Origin: Lethocerus indicus
Lineage: Eukaryota > Arthropoda > Insecta > Hemiptera > Belostomatidae
NCBI GenBank assembly: GCA_019843655.1
Contig: JACDQD010000005.1
Location: 12,861,575 to 12,925,574 of the forward strand
Reading direction: 5' to 3'
Length of the DNA stretch: 64,000 nt
Shown here: piece by piece, positions 60,520-64,000 of the stretch
Numbering within the stretch: the first letter of the stretch is position 1
Layout of the letters: each line of letters begins with the position of its first letter
Program-made: the position numbers and the translations under genes
The notes under the pieces: generated by a model
Told to the model about the DNA's origin: nothing
The model's input: the letters and a program-made list of their open reading frames with translations, nothing else
The model's database searches: none

Positions 60520-63500
60520 AATTTAGCAGCGAACCCAATTATAATAATTTCATTGGTTACCTCGGAATAAGATAACATGGTTAATAACGCCATATGTAGA
60601 ACAAAACTTACAGGTGTAAAAAAAATAGAGTATCCTTATACCTTGATATTCATTATGATCGTTTAAATATTGCCAGTGGCGGGGTTTAAGTGAATTGAGA
60701 GCGTAGGGTAATGGCCGGAGTGATGAAAAAGTGTAGGCCTACAGTTTACAGTCTTCTCAGGGTGTCAAGAGCAAGACTGTACTGTATAGACAGACCAAGT
60801 GCGACAGAAGGCTGGGATAATCCTAAGCTACAAATTAGCCCCAGCATAACTTCCACCCCTGCCGTCTCCGGCTCTAAATTAACCGGGCAATAAGAAAACG
60901 ATCCCATGGCCGAGGGCTCCGACCAGCCCTCTGAGTCCTGGCCGATGCAATCCTGCCGTTATTAAATTTTAACCCCGCGTCCCACCCCCTACCCCGTTAC
61001 TTCGCCCGCCCTATAATTTTCCGCCCATAAATTATTAGCACGCCGCCTGCATGTTTAACGAACCGGTTTTTGTGAAGCGCCCCCGATGGAAACTGAGTCC
61101 TTCCGGCCGTGCGAAAATATCGGACCCCGAGCGGGGCAGTTTAATAATTCCTGCAATTTATATTTCGCAACTGTGATGCCGGAATGATTCGGAAGAAATT
61201 TGATGTCGGCCTAAGACGATGATACCAGTTTAACGATTCTCTGCCTCTTAAGGTGGTAACCGTTAGTCACCAGGTAGAGACCCATAAAGACACTAAGTTT
61301 TCTAACCGTACAATTAGAGATTACAAAACCGCATCTCGAGATATTACGATTCCCGAATAATCAGCTTTTTTATATACTTAAAACAACGATGTTCTACTAG
61401 AAGTGACTTAGTTTTGGCGAGCGGCCACACATACATTATTAACTTTCCAGTAGAAATAATGCTACTTCTCGAACGCAAAAAACACAAATCTTTCTCACGG
61501 AGCTAATTTTAAACTTCATGCTTATTTGTAGAACATAATTATTTTATCAGAACTGATTAATTGTCAGCTCTTCTGACGGACCGCCGGCAAATTTGATCCC
61601 ACACCCGTCTAACATGTAAATTCGTCCGGGTTATAATATCACGTTGTCCCTCATCGGGGAGTTTGAACTAAATAAGTCTGTTTGCCCGGGGGGGACTTCA
61701 AACCGAAACCGGAGTCCGCCTAAACAGTGGCCGTCAGGGGGGGGGGGCGGCGTGGCCCCTTTCTCTTCTCTATCTCTTAGGTAAACACAGTTCGCGTAAA
61801 AGCTCAGCAAACACCCGCCCGAGCTTACATTTTTAATAAGACTTTCTCCATTCCTTTCTTTTTTGGTTCTTCCTTTGTTTTGCCACTGCCTGCGAGAGCA
61901 AACCGTATAATATTCGTTACTGGGACACGTTTGTAGGTCCCGATCTCCTTTTCCTATTTGCTCGGGTTCAGTCGCGCCGATCGTTTCAAGCGTGGTAATA
62001 ACATTGCACTGTCAACAGTAGAGCGAGAACGTCGGTGCAGTTCAAGCGGTTAAAACCACAAGCTCGTGTCTCAGATCCCTTTAAACCCCTTCAAAACTAT
62101 GTGCAGGAGATCGTATTAGAAAAGGTTTTAAATATATACCCATTTACACATCGTCAACGATAGCAACCGTTTTACTGCAATGTAAAATTATAATTTCATG
62201 TCAGACAGGTTTGTGAAGTAATACAGGTAGCAGAATTAGTGAGGTACCCACGCATGTTAACCAAAACATGTACTTACAGTGAGAGTGTATAAATAAATAA
62301 ACGATTTAATATTTTTAAAATCTGTAACGAGATATACAATTTAGTATAACATCTAGTTAATCCGGAAGCAATCGTTGCATCGCGATTACAGTTCTATAAA
62401 CCGGAAAAGGGAAAACCCGCGAGGTAACTGAAAGACCTCGTTTTTTTCCCGTGCAAAGTTTAGTGGCCAACTATAAATCGGGCCGTTTTCCGGGGTGTCG
62501 CGTAGCCCAAGTTTTTAACGGCAACCCCCGCCCTACCCCGGCACTGGGGGTGGAAATGTTGAACAAGCCCCCGGGAGCCCCGACTCGAGTTAGGCCCCGA
62601 GTTTGTTTCTCCCACGGGTCAACCCGCACACACACGCACACACACACACACACACGACAGAAAAGACTCACGGCCCATAAATCTACGTGTCCCCTCGACG
62701 GACACAACACACGCCCCCACTCATCCCCACACCATCACCGGCTCCCACATATCGGGCCATGGGTATGGTTTCCCCGATCCAAGTTCCCGGCTTTCGATGG
62801 TCAGACAAGGTTGAACTCAGAAATCCACACCACTTCATTTGGACTGTCAGTTCCCCATAGGTAAACAAAAATTAAAACTAACGCAATATAACATTTTCTG
62901 AATTAACAGAATATTTTTCTTCAGCTTGGAACAGCTCATGAAAAACAATCGTTTTATGTTTTCAATTATGAAAGACTATTAGTGACTCACTAAATTTATA
63001 GGACTGCAGTTTATGAATTATTAATAATTCTCAACTATTGCAAATGGGGAAATAGTTATACTCAAAAAAGTGCGCGGCGACCGGACAGCAAATTCTAAAC
63101 GATCGGATGTGGTCGAATTATTCGGCAGATAAAGACCAACTTACTCCCATTAAATGGACATTTAACAAAAGCAGTCGACAACGCTGGAAGGCATTGCAGT
63201 AATCGACGAATAATTTTCGGCTTTATATTACGACCCACCCAACTGCTAATCGATAGAAATGGTATTTCAATGGATCCGTTAAATCGCGGTGCTAATAAAC
63301 GTTGTATAATCAAATACAGTTTGATATGTTTTAATATACTCCAAAGTGTTATTCCTATTTGAGAATATTTCCTATTTCCATTTCCTCGAAATTTTTTGGA
63401 ATAAAATATTGCAGAATAATAAAGGTATGATAAACAAGCATAGCCAACTATTGATATATATTTTCATTAGACTTGCATGAAGAAATCCCAAAACCGGTTG

Positions 63501-64000
63501 CCGGTGTAACGAAAGATGCATAGATTATACTTTTTAATAGTTGTTAAATCCTTTATGGATGAGCGCCCCTCTTCTAATCTCGAGCACTCCCGGGGAGTCA
63601 AAGTAAATCTCCAGAATCAAATCCCGAAGCCGTGTATATATATTGCTGTTTAAAACTAGATACAACAGAAACACTTTTATTCCGGGCCGTGATTAAAAAC
63701 TCCATTAACTCACTCTGCCATTTCCACGACCTAGGATTTTAATTCCTAATCCGGAGCCCATGAAAGTAAAAGAGATCCGCTATACTCTAGCGTCTAGCAA
63801 CTCATTTATATACACCGAATAAAGCCTGCTTGAACACGGGCAAAGCAAAACTTATGACTAAGGTGCTTTGCACATAAACAGATATTGTAAATGGGCACTA
63901 ACTCTAAATATGAAACTTGATCATATATCCCGCCATATGTAGATTAATTATAGAAGAATTAATAATGAACATTTAAAAAATTCTTTGCCAGATCAAAAGG
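60520..64000. other. Mosaic spacer to the window end
   Basis: No recognisable gene or neuroligin exon. GC-rich patches lie at about 60890-61140, 61590-61760 and 62420-62760. The 137-codon frame at 62451-62864 spans one patch and a CA microsatellite and has no domain features. A run of 11 G lies at 61737-61747. The last kilobase is AT-rich. Confidence 0.6.
62627..62655 (+). repeat. CA microsatellite
   Basis: CA dinucleotide run with one CG interruption near its 5' end, inside a GC-rich patch. Confidence 0.95.

Noticed and set aside
60363..60575. Frame reading through the right arm of element F (basic, R/K/E-rich)
   Set aside because: It is a chance translation of the ribozyme-like arm and tail; other family members are not open in this frame.
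62451..62864. 137-codon frame with a TH dipeptide run
   Set aside because: It runs through the CA microsatellite and a GC-rich patch; opposite-strand frames are equally open.

Overview
The window looks like nuclear DNA from a large, repeat-rich arthropod genome, most likely an insect. It is almost entirely non-coding. The open frames are short, lack domain structure and shift frame freely; many lie in microsatellites or GC-rich patches. There are no bacterial-style gene strings, no rRNA and no complete tRNA. The only exon I can name is a 153-nt neuroligin exon on the + strand (52685-52837), bounded by an AG acceptor and a GTGAGT donor. I infer that much of the window is neuroligin intron, but no second neuroligin exon is visible to prove how far the gene extends.

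The most interesting content is an interspersed repeat family with members at 8670-8967, 20665-20727, 27455-27502, 29983-30184, 50776-50982 and 59647-60507. The largest (861 bp) has two inverted arms of about 90 bp. One arm carries an extra tail of about 45 nt. The arms enclose a core of roughly 70-bp tandem units, and an exact 12-bp direct repeat flanks the element. A second, shorter member is flanked by an exact 13-bp direct repeat. Each intact arm carries a motif that folds like a minimal type I hammerhead ribozyme: CTA / CTGAAGA / a short GGC-GCC stem / GAAA / CCGGTC / TAG. Inverted terminal arms, an extra tail on one end, variable-length target duplications and short-stem hammerheads together suggest a non-autonomous Penelope-like or retrozyme-like element. 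No reverse transcriptase is present here, so this is inference.

Layout. 1-8.7 kb: GC-rich patches alternating with AT-rich spacer, a (CTCTCG)n array at 4.25 kb, GT- and G-runs. 8.7-27 kb: two family members (A, B), two CT microsatellites, otherwise featureless mosaic. 27.2-27.8 kb: a diverged direct duplication of about 170-205 bp flanking a fragment of the family. 30 kb: the short member with its 13-bp duplication. 30.2-46 kb: nothing recognisable. 46.25 and 48.4 kb: two GC-rich, coding-like patches that might be upstream exons or promoter-proximal sequence. 50.8 kb: another family member. 52.2-52.5 kb: a fragment of the core satellite and a (TA)15 run just upstream of the neuroligin exon. 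59.6-60.5 kb: the 861-bp member. 60.5-64 kb: mosaic spacer with a CA microsatellite.

Apart from the neuroligin exon I find no gene whose function I can name. All coordinates of repeat edges come from reading by eye and may be off by a few bases, except where an exact direct repeat fixes them.
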